Of a stretch of DNA of 64,000 bases, positions 35,018 through 47,310 are shown one piece after another. The stretch comes from Amaranthus tricolor (lineage: Eukaryota > Streptophyta > Magnoliopsida > Caryophyllales > Amaranthaceae), in NCBI RefSeq assembly GCF_026212465.1, contig NC_080062.1, positions 7,064,297-7,128,296 of the forward strand. Reading direction: 5' to 3'. The notes under the pieces are model-generated. The model was not told where the DNA came from. It searched no databases and worked only from the letters and a program-made list of their open reading frames with translations. Numbering within the stretch: position 1 is the first letter of the stretch; each line of letters begins with the position of its first letter. Position numbers and translations under genes: made by a program.

Positions 35018-36313
35018 TGTAACACCTCGAGATTTTATGACGTCATTATTTAATATATTTTAATAACTTTTGGTGATTTTATAATTATACTAAATTATTT
35101 TTGAAATAGTTTTAATAAATTTCTTTTATACACGAATTAAATATCAACACAATTATATTAGAAAAAATATAGATTTGCGATTACTAAAATAAAGAGGTTC
35201 GAAATTAAATTATTATTTTATTATAATTTGTGAACACACGAAGGTCCCTCACAAGAAGATGAATCTAGATAAATAAATAAATTAATAAATAGATAAATAA
35301 TATAAAAAGGATGAGTTAGGGTTTTATTTTAAAAAGACTAGAACACTCCTTGCCTCACAAGTCTCACGCCATTACTTCTCCTTTCTCCCTCATTCCCTCC
35401 TTCTCCCTCACGGCTCACCACCACAACCAGCAGCAACAACCTCCCCTCCTCCCCAACAGTTGCACCTTTCTCCTCCTCCACTAGCAACAACTACCACCTC
35501 CACCCTCCTCTAACAGCAGGCAGTTATAGGCCTCCCAAGAGCAGCTGCTGCTGCGTTTTTCCAACTCCTGCAGTGGCGGCTGCCCCACACGACCACCAAT
35601 TGTGGTCCACTACCACACTACCCACTTTCCTCTTTACCTCTTCTCTTGTTTCATCTTAGTAAGCCATCTCCTTTTTTCTCTAATTAATTTCTAGTTTTTA
35701 ATTGGAGTTTTATTAAGTGTATTGAGTTTGATGTTGGTTTTGTGTTGATTTCATTGAATCTTTTTGTGGGTAGGAGTTTGATGGATGAATTGAACATATT
35801 TATGATTTAGGATTTGAAGTGTGATTAGAAATTATGGGTTGTGTGTTGATTACGAATTAGTTTCTTTGAATCTTAGTATGGGTAGTAATTAAACATGTTA
35901 TCTTTGAACAAAAAATTGATTAGGGTTTAATTTAGGAATGAAATTTTAATAGTGTGTGCTCTTATGTTATATGTTGGTGGTGCGATGATTGATTTGATAA
36001 TTTCATAAGTTGTTTTAAGGTTTAGTTGTGTTAGTTGTGATTATGATATATTTAGTTAGTAATGATTTTTATTATAATTGGCTATAGAAATGGTTTTGGT
36101 TGTCAATTGGGAGTAATAGTCGCTAATTATTGTGAGTTGATTGTTGTGAATTATAAATGCTCGTAATTATTGTAATGGGTGACCTCCTGGGAAGTTTTCT
36201 CGGGCGCGCACGAGTGAGGCCAAAGTGCGCTGGAAAGACTTGTGTTGGTTTGTGGGGCTAGTCTACAGTCTCCATGAGTAGTCACCGGCGGTCCGATGGG
36301 CCGGGGTGTTACA
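35018..36313 (+). mobile_element. LTR of a gypsy element (about 1.3 kb)
   Basis: Begins TGTAACACCTCGAG and ends CCGGGGTGTTACA, perfect TGTAACACC/GGTGTTACA inverted ends. A polypurine-like tract (AAGGTGGG) precedes it, so it is placed as a 3' LTR. A TATAAAAAGGATG box lies near 35306 with CT-rich sequence after it, the expected promoter and transcript start. The tail, from TTTTCTCGGGCGCGCACGAG onward, resembles chromovirus (Tekay/Del-like) LTR ends. Flanking 5-mers (TAGTT, TGCAT) differ, so it is not a simple solo LTR. Confidence 0.7.
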
Positions 36314-38239
36314 TGCATAATCTTCGTAAAGCCAAGAGCATAATGTCAACTTATCGTCGATGGTTGCTAAAGTTACTTGTCGTGCTGTTTTGATTATACT
36401 TCTTTCTAGCTTTGGAGAATGTAACAAATGATATCGCGATTCGATAACTCTAAGATTTGCCTTATCGTTATATAAGTGTTATATGAAAATTGTAAGGCTT
36501 AGATGTGATTAGTTATTTTCAGGTAATGCGAACCGACATACTCAAAATTAGTTGATGAAAAGGAACGATTCACATATACTTTTACTTTTAAATTGGTGAA
36601 AAGACTTATGTTGTGCTGAGTTAATGATTTTGACTTGTATTGAATGAGTTGTGTGCGTGCTAGAGTAATCAAAAACTCATGTTGAATGGGTGATAGTGGT
36701 TACTTGGGCATTTAGTTGGTATGACAAAGTAGTTAAGGGAACTTATTAGTTCTATTCCTAATTTGTATAGGTTCTCAGTTCATAAGAGGAAAGTAGAACC
36801 TTACTTGGGTGACTTTTGTAACTTTTGGTCGCGCAGTGACGCTTGCAGGTACGTACACGCAGTAATTAATTATCATATTTATCGTTTTAAGGTATTATCA
36901 ATATTTCATGTTTATATGCATCGTATTAGAATTATAGAGCGCCAGAAAGTAAACTATGCTATCGAATAGTCACAATAGTGGTATAAGCAAGTAGAATGAA
37001 AGCATTAGGAGACTATGAGAACAAATTTCTGAATAGTAGAGAACGCACTATAGTTGTGTGTGGTATCGAAGTAATTCCCTACTTTTTGAGCCTTGATTAT
37101 GATTAGTTGGCGTGACTCAACTGGATTATGTCCGGTTGATTTAGTAGTCCCCTAGGTGAGATCCGACGGGATCACCGTAAGGGGGGTATAAGCTTACTTT
37201 TGTCATTGGGTGTCGAGTGGCCGATACCGCCCCTTGACCGAGGTGTTATCATGTGGGACTTGAAAACCCCAATATGGTGGCCTCTTCACTGGATTGATAC
37301 CCCAGTGTGTTAGGTTCCCGAAAGTAGGACCCAAGAGGGTCAGCTGAAGGGGGTATGAGCTCATACTTTGCCATGGGCGCTGGGTGGCCGATAAAGCCCT
37401 TGGCCATGTCAGTATGCCATGAATAGAGAAAAGATCCACTACTTTTGAATATATTTCGAGGGATAAGTAGTTGAAAGAGAAATCATGAGTAAATATAAGT
37501 ATTTAGACAGATGAGTAGATTCGTTATTGCTGTGCTATGTCGTCGTCTATCTCCTTGTTCTGACTCTAATCGTTATAAGTTCACTGATTACTGACGTGTA
37601 TGTGTTTGTTGTTGTTGCTATGATACATTTGGCTATGGTCATTATATTGAGCAGCAGGAGGATCATAGTTTAGCATAACAAGTATAAGCGCTTCTTTTGC
37701 TTTGCATTGGGGAAAAGAATGGAGAACGATCGTAGCAATTGTTATACAAGTTACCTAATGCTTTATAGCTCTTATATTACTTGTAAAGTTTTCTTTTTAG
37801 AGTTGTATAAGTCTTTTGTATGGAGCCATGTGACTCCTTGTATGATCCATAGTCCCACTACGTAGTTTTTGGATGTAAGGCAGTAAGAATACTTCTTTGG
37901 TATCCGTCAAAACCGATGCGTTAACACTGGAACCACGATCCGTGTTAGAGTTGATGATTTGAGAAGCTGACGATGATTCATTCCGCCGCGACACATTTTT
38001 TTTAAAGGCATTGAAAGCCTTAGATTAGTTTAGTTATGTTATCTATCTATATAGCGCTGCCACATCCTCAGTTTTTAGTTGAGATGCTGCCGAAATTTCC
38101 ACTCACCTTTTTCTTTAAAGACTAACCTTTGATGTTTATTTAAATTCTTTTCCTTTTCTCTTTATGTAACACCTGAATTTCTTCCTGTCCTTCACGATCT
38201 AGGTTCCGTTTAAGGGGTTGAAAATTCAGGGGTGTTATA
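36314..38239 (+). mobile_element. Further LTR-like sequence and right terminus of the composite element
   Basis: Non-coding. Two related blocks at about 37130-37260 and 37310-37410 each pair an AAGGGGGTAT...GCT sequence with a GGGTG(G)CCGATA sequence, an old internal duplication. At 38166-38239 a 74-bp segment has inverted ends (TGTAACACCTGAATTTC and, reversed, TATAACACCCCTGAATTTTC), matching the left terminus at 30114. It is followed by the GATTA target duplication. Confidence 0.5.
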
Positions 38240-38244
38240 GATTA

Positions 38245-41200
38245 CCTACTACTTATAAATGCTCGTTTTAATGTTGTATGTGATGACCTTAATGTAACAA
38301 CTTATAGCCTTAAAGTGATGACTTATATAGTTAAAGACATTACATATTACTGATAACTACTCATTTTAATATTTTCTGTGATGACCTTAAAGTGATTACT
38401 TATAGCCTAAAATTGATGACTTATATATAATATTAAAGTGATGACTTAAAAATACTTGTTCATTTCTCAAGAAATTATCCTTTTAATTGTCTCCTCTTCA
38501 TTCATTTTCTCCCTTGTGTCTTAAGTTTTGCAATATTTTTCTTAATAGTCCATTCAATAGATTTTGCTTTATATTATTTTTGACTATTATACGCAAATTC
38601 TTTTCTTTAATTTGAATTCAAATATTTAATTTATTTTTTTATCTTATTTATATATTTAATTTATCTATTTATATTCATTTATATATTTAATTTATCTATT
38701 TATATGTATGGCTGTCGATTAATAAGGATAAAGTGGACTATCGTTCAGGGCCTTAAATTTTTTAGAGTCTTAAAATATTTTTTCATATACAAATTTGACA
38801 TAAACTTAAATTAAATTTAGATATAATTTATATTTTTTGCTATTATATGTAATATGATTTATTAGAGTTTTTTAAAATAAAATAGTGAAAAATTAACAAT
38901 ACAACGCCAAATTTTTTTTCACTTTAATAAACGACTCTGTCTATATGGAATATTGAGATATTATTAATGTTAATATGTTATGATTTATATAAATGAAGTA
39001 TTTTTCAAGTTTCAAATCAATGGTTGTCACAAAAAGGTGAAAATACATTCGGGTAGCTTGTCTTATTATTAGTACAGTCCAAGTGAGCTGTGGACGTTGG
39101 TCATTCCAAGTCCAAACATTATTATTCTATAATTATGGAAGGTCTCAAATCTTCTTAATTATTGATTTTACTTGAATATTATTCCATTTGTTTTGTATCA
39201 TTTTGAAAATTACGTTTAAAATATTTCATTTAAGGAAGGAGAAGTTTAACATAATTTATGGCATTTTTATCTACCTCATTTAACATACTTTTCTATTTTC
39301 CTGCTATTACTTTTTAGTGAATGAAATACACAATGCAAGAATTTATAAAATCAAAAGTGAGTGACTATATCACATGCATTTAGTATTTTTATTGAATACT
39401 AGTATAAAATATCGTGCAATGTACGGAATTCTTAGTATGAAAATATATATATAAATATCATTTTCAAAAACATATAATAATAAATATACTATATAATAAA
39501 GATGAATTAATAAATAATAATTGTTAAAATAGGATAATATGACATTTATATATGTGTAACAAATTTAAATAGTTTGTAGATGAGTAAAATAAATAACAAG
39601 TTGATTAATTTTATTTGTCACTTAAGCCAATATCAACCAATAAAATTCTTTCATCTAGCGTGGCTCTGAAAGAATTTTTCAGTCTTTTTATTTATTGTAT
39701 TTGTCATTTAAGCCAATATCAACTAATAAAATTCTTTCATCTAGCGTGGCTCCAAAAAAATGACACGTGTTTTTCAGTCTTTTTATTAATTGTATATGGT
39801 ATGATGATTATTTAAAATAATTTTTAACACTAAATCAGTCTAAACCTCAATAATTATTTAGTCATCTAAATATTTCTTAATTTATTTTGTTTTTAAATTT
39901 CTATAAAAGATATATGATTAATATTTTGTTCCCTAATTTATAATTTTAAATTTATTAATATCACCTAAAAGATTCTTAATTTTATTGTTTTCATTTCTCT
40001 TATCATTTATAGATTAGAGTATTTGATTAGTTGAAATAATTACTACAACTAAATCAGTAAATTTTAACAAGTTAATTATTAATTGATTGTCAAATTTTTA
40101 ATTAATGTAAACTAGTCAGTTATTCAATTCAGTTAGTTTAAATACTCCAATAGAAATATTATACATGGCAAGTGTTCTAGAAATTTAACACTTGACTTTT
40201 CACAGCTTTTTTAATAGATCTATGATGATATGGTTCAATTAATTATTGATCAAACAAAATAATAATACAAGTCATCAACTAATAAAAGAGATCAAAATAA
40301 CCCTAAATATATTAATCCAATGATAAAAAAACAGAACATTTGCATTTTTCACTCAATATTAAATTACATTTTTATCTTTATATTTCATAACTTTTCAAAT
40401 TAATTAATTACATCATTTAATATTATATTACACCTTCAATTTAAAAATCATACACTATAACAAATTTAGGCTTTATTGACATTTACATATACAGATATAC
40501 CACTTAAGAGTGTTGCAACATTTAAATAAATGCCACTAAATACTGTATAAATCTATCACCATATAGAGTAAACGTGCGTACTTAATTTAGTACTTTGGTA
40601 ACTTTAAGCAAAATTAGAGTATATATACTTGATGATGTCATTAGTCTTCAAAACAAATCTCATTTTCTTGACCTACTAAATTGTTAGTTTCTATAGGTCT
40701 ATTTCCTTTAAAAAAACTAGTTATATATAAATCAAGCTCAATATAATAATGTTTTGAATAAAAACATCACGTACGATAATAAAATAAAACATGTGGGGCA
40801 TGAAAAGAAAGGTTGCTTGTAAAATTTCACATGCACGTAGAGTAACTTCAGAAACAATAAAACAAAAACCATAATTTCCGAGCAGTACAATGCAAAACCA
40901 AAACATTAACAAACAACACAAAAACCTATTAATAATACATTATAATTTTTTGTGACAGATAGGCCGAGAAGAGAGAAGAGATAACAAGAGTCAAAGTTTA
41001 ACTCTTTCGGTGAAAAATGATACATATTCCAACTTTCCAAATTTAAATAAAAGTACATTATATTGAGATTACAAATACATGCAAATTAATTGATGAAGAA
41101 TAACAATTTTTAAAATAACTTAGCCATATTATAATTATATATATCAATGTTCATATTGTTATGAACTTTGCTATATAATAATAGTAATCCCAATGGGCTA

Positions 41201-41380
41201 GGCATAAATGCAAATTAAATGATAATAATGGGAAAAAAATTTCCCATCTTTTTTTTTAAACAAAAAATTTTTGTGTTTTTTTTACAGGTAGACTGAGGTA
41301 AAGGAACGGCTAAAAAGGGGCAATGAAAATCAAATTCATGGGTCCAATTTAGGAAAAGTTCGTGGTCATGCTTCATTGAG
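38245..41380. other. Gene-free A/T-rich DNA downstream of the gypsy element
   Basis: No gene recognised. The first 200 bases continue the GATGACTTATATAGTTAAAG repeat block that the retroelement split. A tandem duplication lies at 39611-39792. Confidence 0.55.
39611..39792. repeat. Tandem duplication, unit about 90 bp
   Basis: Two adjacent copies start TTATTTGTCACTTAAGCCAA (39611) and TATTTGTCATTTAAGCCAAT (39699). Both continue into ATTCTTTCATCTAGCGTGGC and CAGTCTTTTTATT. The second copy carries an extra TGACACGTG stretch. Confidence 0.85.
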
Positions 41381-41402
41381 ATAAGACTCGATTCTCCTTA
41401 GC

Positions 41403-41774
41403 TTATTGGCATTTGAAGCCATCAGGAAGATCTTTTTGACAAGCACTAAGAAGAACACTAAGAGTAACTGGAATATTTAAGTTAATGCCAAGAATATTAG
41501 CCTTAATAGCAGTACAAAGGCAAGCAGCGGCTTCTAAATCAGCAAGTCCTTTAATTAAGGCACAACATTTAGTCCCAGAAGGAGGGTTTCCTAAGACTAC
41601 ATGAACTAGCCCTAATACATCGGCGCAAACACCAAGTTTAAGAGTGTCAATAGGGCACTTGTCCTTAGCTGGAGTTGGGGTGGTGCATCTGCAACACGCC
41701 TTGCTTACGGGTGAAAGGGTAAGGAGGGAGAGGATGAAAATGGTGGAAATGAGCCTGGTTTTGGTAGTAGCCAT
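41403..41774 (-). CDS. Secreted HPS/eight-cysteine-motif protein (short hybrid proline-rich type)
   Basis: A single-exon gene of 123 residues, from ATG at 41774 to TAA at 41405-41403. Residues 1-26 form a signal peptide ([20 protein letters not shown], then SPVSKA). A very short Pro/Thr stretch (TTPTPAKDK, 31-39) replaces the long proline-rich domain of classical hybrid proline-rich proteins. The eight-cysteine motif follows with C40, C50, C70-C71, C85-x-C87, C112 and C122. Together with [18 protein letters not shown] it places the protein with DC2.15/14-kDa proline-rich and HPS-like proteins of the lipid-transfer superfamily. Such proteins act in the wall or apoplast, but the exact role of this one cannot be read from sequence. 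Length and spacing look normal, and no lesion is seen. Confidence 0.93.
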   Translation of the reverse strand: MATTKTRLISTIFILSLLTLSPVSKACCRCTTPTPAKDKCPIDTLKLGVCADVLGLVHVVLGNPPSGTKCCALIKGLADLEAAACLCTAIKANILGINLNIPVTLSVLLSACQKDLPDGFKCQ

Positions 41775-41867
41775 GGAAGTGAAAAAAAGTTAAGAGAAAA
41801 AATGAGAGGGTTTTTGAGGATATTAGGTTTAGGGTTGTGAGTGAGAAAAGAGGGATTAAGGGGGTGT

Positions 41868-41877
41868 CTTTATAAAG
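41868..41877 (-). promoter_or_regulatory. TATA box of the HPS-protein gene
   Basis: CTTTATAAAG lies 94 bases upstream of the start codon on the minus strand, a normal plant TATA-to-ATG distance. The leader between them is not otherwise remarkable. Confidence 0.65.
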
Positions 41878-42139
41878 GGAGAGTTTGTGGGAAGATATGA
41901 AAAGTGTTGAAATAATATGAGTTGGATGTGTTTGTTAGTTTGTGTTAAAATTAATTAGTGCCATGTGATATATTGGTCCTTAAGAAAGTGTTAAAAATGT
42001 TTTTAAATAGTGAGGAATGCAAGATATTAATATAGGTGGATCGAACACTCATTTTTATATGTGTATGTAAAATTAATTTAATTGTTATTTTTTTGTGTTA
42101 CATGTGACACAGTTTTATAATATTAGTTTTTTTTTATCA

Positions 42140-42430
42140 AATGATTCAATCTACAACCTAAGAGGCTTAATGACGTAGATTATCAAGGAATCAATTCAAC
42201 AAAAAGTTTAAAGTGATGGTTGAGGCCTAAGGATATATTATATACTCTAACACGCCCTTCACACGAAAGACCTATGGAATAGAAGTACGGATGCGACGCA
42301 TGCCCTACTCATACCTGGCACTAAATATTCTACTTTAAATGAGAGGTGGTTGAGAATCGAACTCGTGACCTCTTATACGCAGACTTTTGATACCATGTCA
42401 AAGAACTAACTCAATTAAAAATTTAAGTTG
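42140..42430 (-). mobile_element. SINE-like element with tRNA-type B box
   Basis: Read on the minus strand it begins near 42400 with TGACATGGTATCAAAAGTCT. About 30 bases on comes GAGTTCGATTCTCAACC, close to the RNA polymerase III B box GGTTCGANTCC. A non-tRNA body follows. Related shorter pieces occur at 44125-44230 and 52740-52830. No clear target duplication or A-tail was defined. Confidence 0.45.
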
Positions 42431-44124
42431 TTAAAGCTCCTATTATAATAGATTTCTCTATCTATAAAATGAGTGAAAATAGTAACAAGAGCAAGAAAAA
42501 AGATATGAATGGAAGAAGTGGGGTATTGTCAATTGAAAATCACCATTCATAGTTGATAGTTGTCTCATTTTGAATCACTCCTTTTTTACTACATTGGATA
42601 CTAGTGAAATCTTGTAATTAATTGCTAGTGTACAAACTTCTTTTTTGTGGTGGAGAGAACAATAACTAAGGAATAATACTCGAGTAATTTGGGCAAGGTG
42701 AAAGAGGTTAGTATCCTCTACTTTACAATGCCTTTATTAGCTTGTTTTTACTAGAGAAACTTGATAAATTAATGTGGCTCTCCTCTCTTGTTTCTTGATG
42801 GTGTATACATACCTCTTCATCACAATGTGTTAAGAACATCCGTTTTAATAATCCAACAGCTTTTACTCATTCTTTGATGAAAAATTTCATCTTTAGATTA
42901 ATTTTTAATAATCCAACCTTTACTATTAGTTTACTGGCAGCATAATCTTTTATTTTATAATAATTTAATATTTACCCTTAATTTGCTATCAGCATACCCT
43001 ATTAGTATGCAGATAGCAAACTAAAGGCAATTAATCCAAAAATGAAATTAATCACGGCGGATGGGTGAATGAAAGATTAGATTAGATTATTAATATTAAT
43101 TTTTTTAAAAAGATGTTAAAAGAACAAGTAACTTTACAAAATCCAAATTTCAATTGTTGAGAAGAGTTATTCTCCTTACTAGCTAGGGTAATTATTTAAT
43201 TAGAGTGTGATTTATTAATAGGTCGACTTAATTATTTCGTAATTTTTTTTTGCAGCTTATCTTGTCAAACTAAATCCTTGTATACGAAAGAAAAAAAAGT
43301 ATTTTATACCATATCAATTTATCGAAACAAGTGGTACAAAACAATCCCAAGTAAAAAACTTTATAGTCATTTGAACAAAAGGAGTCATTCTCGGAAATTT
43401 CTGAGTTGTAATGGTTAATGAGGTATGCGGTATGCCGGGTTAATTTTGGCAAACCAAATAATTCAACAATCATCCATGGATTATCACGTGTAACGCGGTC
43501 TATAACACAGGGGTCGTTATTAGAAGGGCCTCAAAAATCTGTTTTTATACTTATTTGATTTATTGTTTTAATTACTGCGAACACATTTACACTACTTTAC
43601 ACGAGATTATTCAAATAACAAAAACTTAAATATAAATATTTTAAAAAATAGAGAAATTTTATCATATACTAATAATTTATTCTTTTTATTAAATTCTAAG
43701 GACTTTAAAATAAAATTAACACAAGAGGCTCAAATTTACGAACCCTGCATTTAGTGCAAGGTTTCATGCAATAGGCAAACTTAGAATGTTTAAGGGAGAA
43801 AAAAAAATGAAAACTAGTTGATAGATTCCGTCCAATTATCAAATCGGTTTTACGTTGAAATTATTTCTATTTAATTAGATCATGCACTTGCAGGATTAAA
43901 GTAATTACTAAGTAATCACTTTTATAGTTTTAAAGTAATAACTTGAAATTGTAAAGTGGTCAATTAAAGAAATTAACTAATTATATAAGCTCGTTTTATA
44001 GTAAGACAATCTCGTACAAAACTTGTTGTACTACTAGTATAGTTCATCATGCATAATTTTTCTCACATTATAATGATTTGAGTATATAACATATATCAGA
44101 ATCATAACTATTAACTTAAGCTTT

Positions 44125-44230
44125 TAATTGAGTTAATTCTTTTATATGGAATAAGGAGCCCAAGTTGTGGGTTTGAATCTCATTTATCTCTCTTTTCAAA
44201 TAAATTTTTTAGCACAAAGTATGAGAACAA
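44125..44230 (+). mobile_element. SINE-like fragment
   Basis: Contains GTGGGTTTGAATCTCATTTA, similar to a polymerase III B box, preceded by TTAATTGAGTTAATTC, which is shared with the 42140-42430 sequence. Fragmentary. Confidence 0.3.
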
Positions 44231-44701
44231 AAAACTTGTGTTACATGCATACTTTAAACCCAAATACTCCTATTATGACTATCATATATAATATTTATTA
44301 AAGCCTAAACTATCAATTTAAACTTTTAGTTAAAATAGTTTTTATCCTATAATTTGTATGGGTCTATGACTTTTGTGGTGCATTTGCAAAATAAAATAAT
44401 TGTAAATAAGCTTGGATTTACAAGGAAAAAGAAAGTTTATACCACCATTCAAAACATGATTTTCAAAGGAAGCACTTCATTTTTCTATAGAAATGAAAAA
44501 CTTCCTCTATCACTGCAAAAAAAATAAATAAATCATTTTGCTTGTATTATCGAACGTGTTAGTATTAGATATTATCATATTAGGAATATTACATTTTGGG
44601 TGTTTTATCTAATACTTCATATTTTATAATATTTAATTTATTTTTATTGGGCTTTTTATTTGTTGAATTTAAATTTTATATTTCATATAAATAATATAAA
44701 A

Positions 44702-44704
<3 letters not shown>

Positions 44705-44767
<63 letters not shown>
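44705..44767. repeat. (TA)n microsatellite
   Basis: Uninterrupted TA run of about 63 bases. Confidence 0.97.
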
Positions 44768-44769
<2 letters not shown>

Positions 44770-46574
44770 CCAATAAGTAGGTTTGTAGATATCTTATAAG
44801 GAATTACTTACAGGATCCCACTACAAATAAGTTTGTAGGTCATTTCCTATGAGACACCTACAAACTTGGCTCGTAGGAATTCCCTACAATTTTTCAACAA
44901 TCTATCTATAACGCTCATATCAACAAAATCCTCTCTATTGGCATTTTATAGGGAAATTAAAGGGCTTGCACCAACAAACTTCCAACTAAATTGCTTATTG
45001 GTAAATTGATATTTTTTTTAGTGAATATTGTTTTATATGATGACAATGTTTATTTTATATAAAACTTTTTAATAGAAATATTATGCTCAAATAATAAAAT
45101 GAAGAACAAATGAAGCATATAGTAAACAATCAACTCCATTTCGAATTTTCTTATTTAATGAAAAAATATTATAAAATTAAATATCAAGTTTGAGGTTAAT
45201 GACTCTTAGTAAGAAATATTTATAAGTTTGTGTTAAAATATAATTCTCATTTAGAAATTGTTTGCAATTTCAATATATTATTTATTATCAATCATTTTTT
45301 GATTAAAAAGAAAATAAATTAGTAACTCAAATTTCATATAATAGCATAATTTTTTTAAGTAGACCTAACTCTTATGCAATGACCAAATTTATTTACTAGA
45401 ATAGTGGCTTATATTTTGGTAAATGAAATTCCAATTAAACGAAGTTTTTCTTCTAGAAAATGTCACAATTCAATGTGAAATTTGGTTGTTTGCAATATTA
45501 TTAAGCTTTAATGTTTTAAATGATCTAGTTTACAACGATATTTTGTAATTTACGTATTTTAATTAGAGTGTATATGGATTAATATCAATGATATATACTT
45601 CTTATCTCTCAATGAATTTATCTCAAGAAAAAGAGATAAAAATAAATATTATGTAGAAGAAATTAACAAGTTAATTAAATATGGATGAAAATTTTAAAAA
45701 AAATATGAAATTTTTTTTTAAATGGATAAAAGACGAAAGTGATATAAATTTGAATCAGAAATTCACAAGAAAAAAAAAACAAGAGGAGAAGATCGAGTGA
45801 AGTTTATAAGACCAAAGTGATGAGTATAAAATCAATTATCACAAGAGTTTAAACATAAGTTTAATATTTATTTGAATTGGTGATTGTTTATATTAGTAAT
45901 TTTAGAGTTATTATTGTGAGAGATTTTGTTAAAATTACTATAGTTTCCTCCTGTTCCGTTGATACATCAACAAGTCCACCTATTGAATCATTTGTCATCT
46001 TAGGTTTTTCCAATACGTCTTATTATTTATCATTTCCATTAATTATGCGAGTTTTTTTCATAAGCATCATATTTAGTAGGCTAGCATCACTAAATGCATT
46101 GAACCTACTAAAATTATAGTACATCTCATCTTATGTTTTTCTAGTACGTTATCTCTTTTTATTCTCTCTCTCTCACACAAATAAAGGCCTAATAAATGAG
46201 TTTAAAGATAAAATGAATTATTTTGTAAAAAATTAAAAATTAAATAAAGGTATTATTCTATAGCTTAAATTACTCATAAATGATGATGTTTATGATTTAG
46301 AAAATTCATATATAAATAATTAGTTGTTAAAAATTTAGCAAAAGTCTTTTGTTGTAGCAATTATTTTAAACTGTTTTTTATAAGTCCACACTACAAAATG
46401 TGCATCAATTATTTATTGTTGTCAATTTTATAAGAACTACTCTTATGGGAGACCGTTATTGAGTGGAATGATATTAACAAGAAGTTTTTATTCTCATAAT
46501 ATATATAAGAAAGGTTATATAACTCATGTATAAGACATGTACCGTCTCATATAACAATTTGTTATTCTGTATAG

Positions 46575-46745
46575 CAAAAAATAAAGCCAACAATTCTTCT
46601 CATAAGTAGCTACTTGTTTCCATATAAGGCCCAAAGGATTTGCTTATGAATGCAATGGGGGTGGCCCTCTTGCATTAGAACAGCTCCAATCCTCCTTTTA
46701 GATGCATCTGTCTCTACAACAAACTTCTTATGGAATCAGGTAAGG
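46575..46745 (-). pseudogene. Ty3/gypsy RT-RNase H remnant
   Basis: On the minus strand it translates as KKFVVETDASKRRIGAVLMQ, then EGHP. After a 1-base frame shift it continues IAFISKSFGPYMETS and, past a stop, EELLA. This is the RNase H start of a gypsy polyprotein (D-A-S catalytic entry, SKSLGP, ELLA). It is isolated, with no other element parts nearby. Confidence 0.8.
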
Positions 46746-47199
46746 TTAATACAAGAGCAGTAACTAGTTCTGTTGATTTTTGATTCGTTCTGAAAACCAG
46801 TGATCCGAAACAACCTGATCCGAAAAAGCCGAAAAAATCTAGGTCACATTTTTAGTTTCATGTTATCATTCATAATCAAGACCCATATTTACAGTCAATT
46901 TTTTTAAATAATCATTGGATATTTTTTATTGTAGCCGAAAAATAGTTAAGTTGCTCTTTTTTATGATAAAAATAAATATTTTGTACAAAAATGAAACAAA
47001 CTTTTTTTGGAATTATTAATTTAATGGAAAGAAAAATTATTAAAATGTTTTGACCCATTGAGACGTCCCAAACTTGACACAATTTAACCAGAACAAACAA
47101 ATTTAAAATTAATGCGACTTGAAATTAACCCAATTAAAATAGATTTAATTCAAAATTCGCCCAACCAACCGTTTTTGACATATCTAGCAGCAACTAATT

Positions 47200-47310
47200 T
47201 AATGCTTGCCTCAACTGTATGAATCTTCAATAGCATCGAGCTATTAAATTAGGCTGAACTTATTGTAAATGCCAGCATATTAACGGGGGACACAAGTGTA
47301 AGCCCAAAGA
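47200..47310 (-). repeat. Second copy of the LTR-like sequence found in APT intron 1
   Basis: On the minus strand it reads ACTTGTGTCCCCCGTTAATA, then ATGCTGGCATTTACAATAAG and TTCAGCCTAATTTAA. This matches 13535-13590 with few differences. LTR boundaries are not resolved here. Confidence 0.6.

Larger units (their letters stand above)
30114..38239 (+). mobile_element. Composite, decayed Ty3/gypsy LTR retrotransposon
   Basis: Bounded by the 5-bp target duplication GATTA (30109-30113 and 38240-38244), with outer ends TGTAACACCCCTGAATTTCC and ...GGGGTGTTATA. The order zinc knuckle, protease, reverse transcriptase, RNase H, integrase is that of Ty3/gypsy elements. Almost no 5' LTR remains: coding sequence starts about 60 bases in. 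A foreign segment interrupts the RNase H to integrase region (32041-33525). Two polypurine-like tracts (34631-34640 and about 35001-35014) and several TGTAACACC starts on the right side show that more than one element contributed. At least two stops in integrase and frame breaks in reverse transcriptase make it inactive. Confidence 0.85.

Noticed and set aside
35018..36313. Solo LTR formed by simple recombination
   Set aside because: Flanking 5-mers do not match and a polypurine-like tract precedes it, so it is better read as a 3' LTR within a composite.
42140..42430. Functional tRNA gene
   Set aside because: A B-box-like sequence is present, but no cloverleaf could be drawn.
45877..46119. 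Plus-strand frame of 80 residues
   Set aside because: Starts without ATG, hydrophobic composition typical of translated A/T-rich DNA, no homology recognised.
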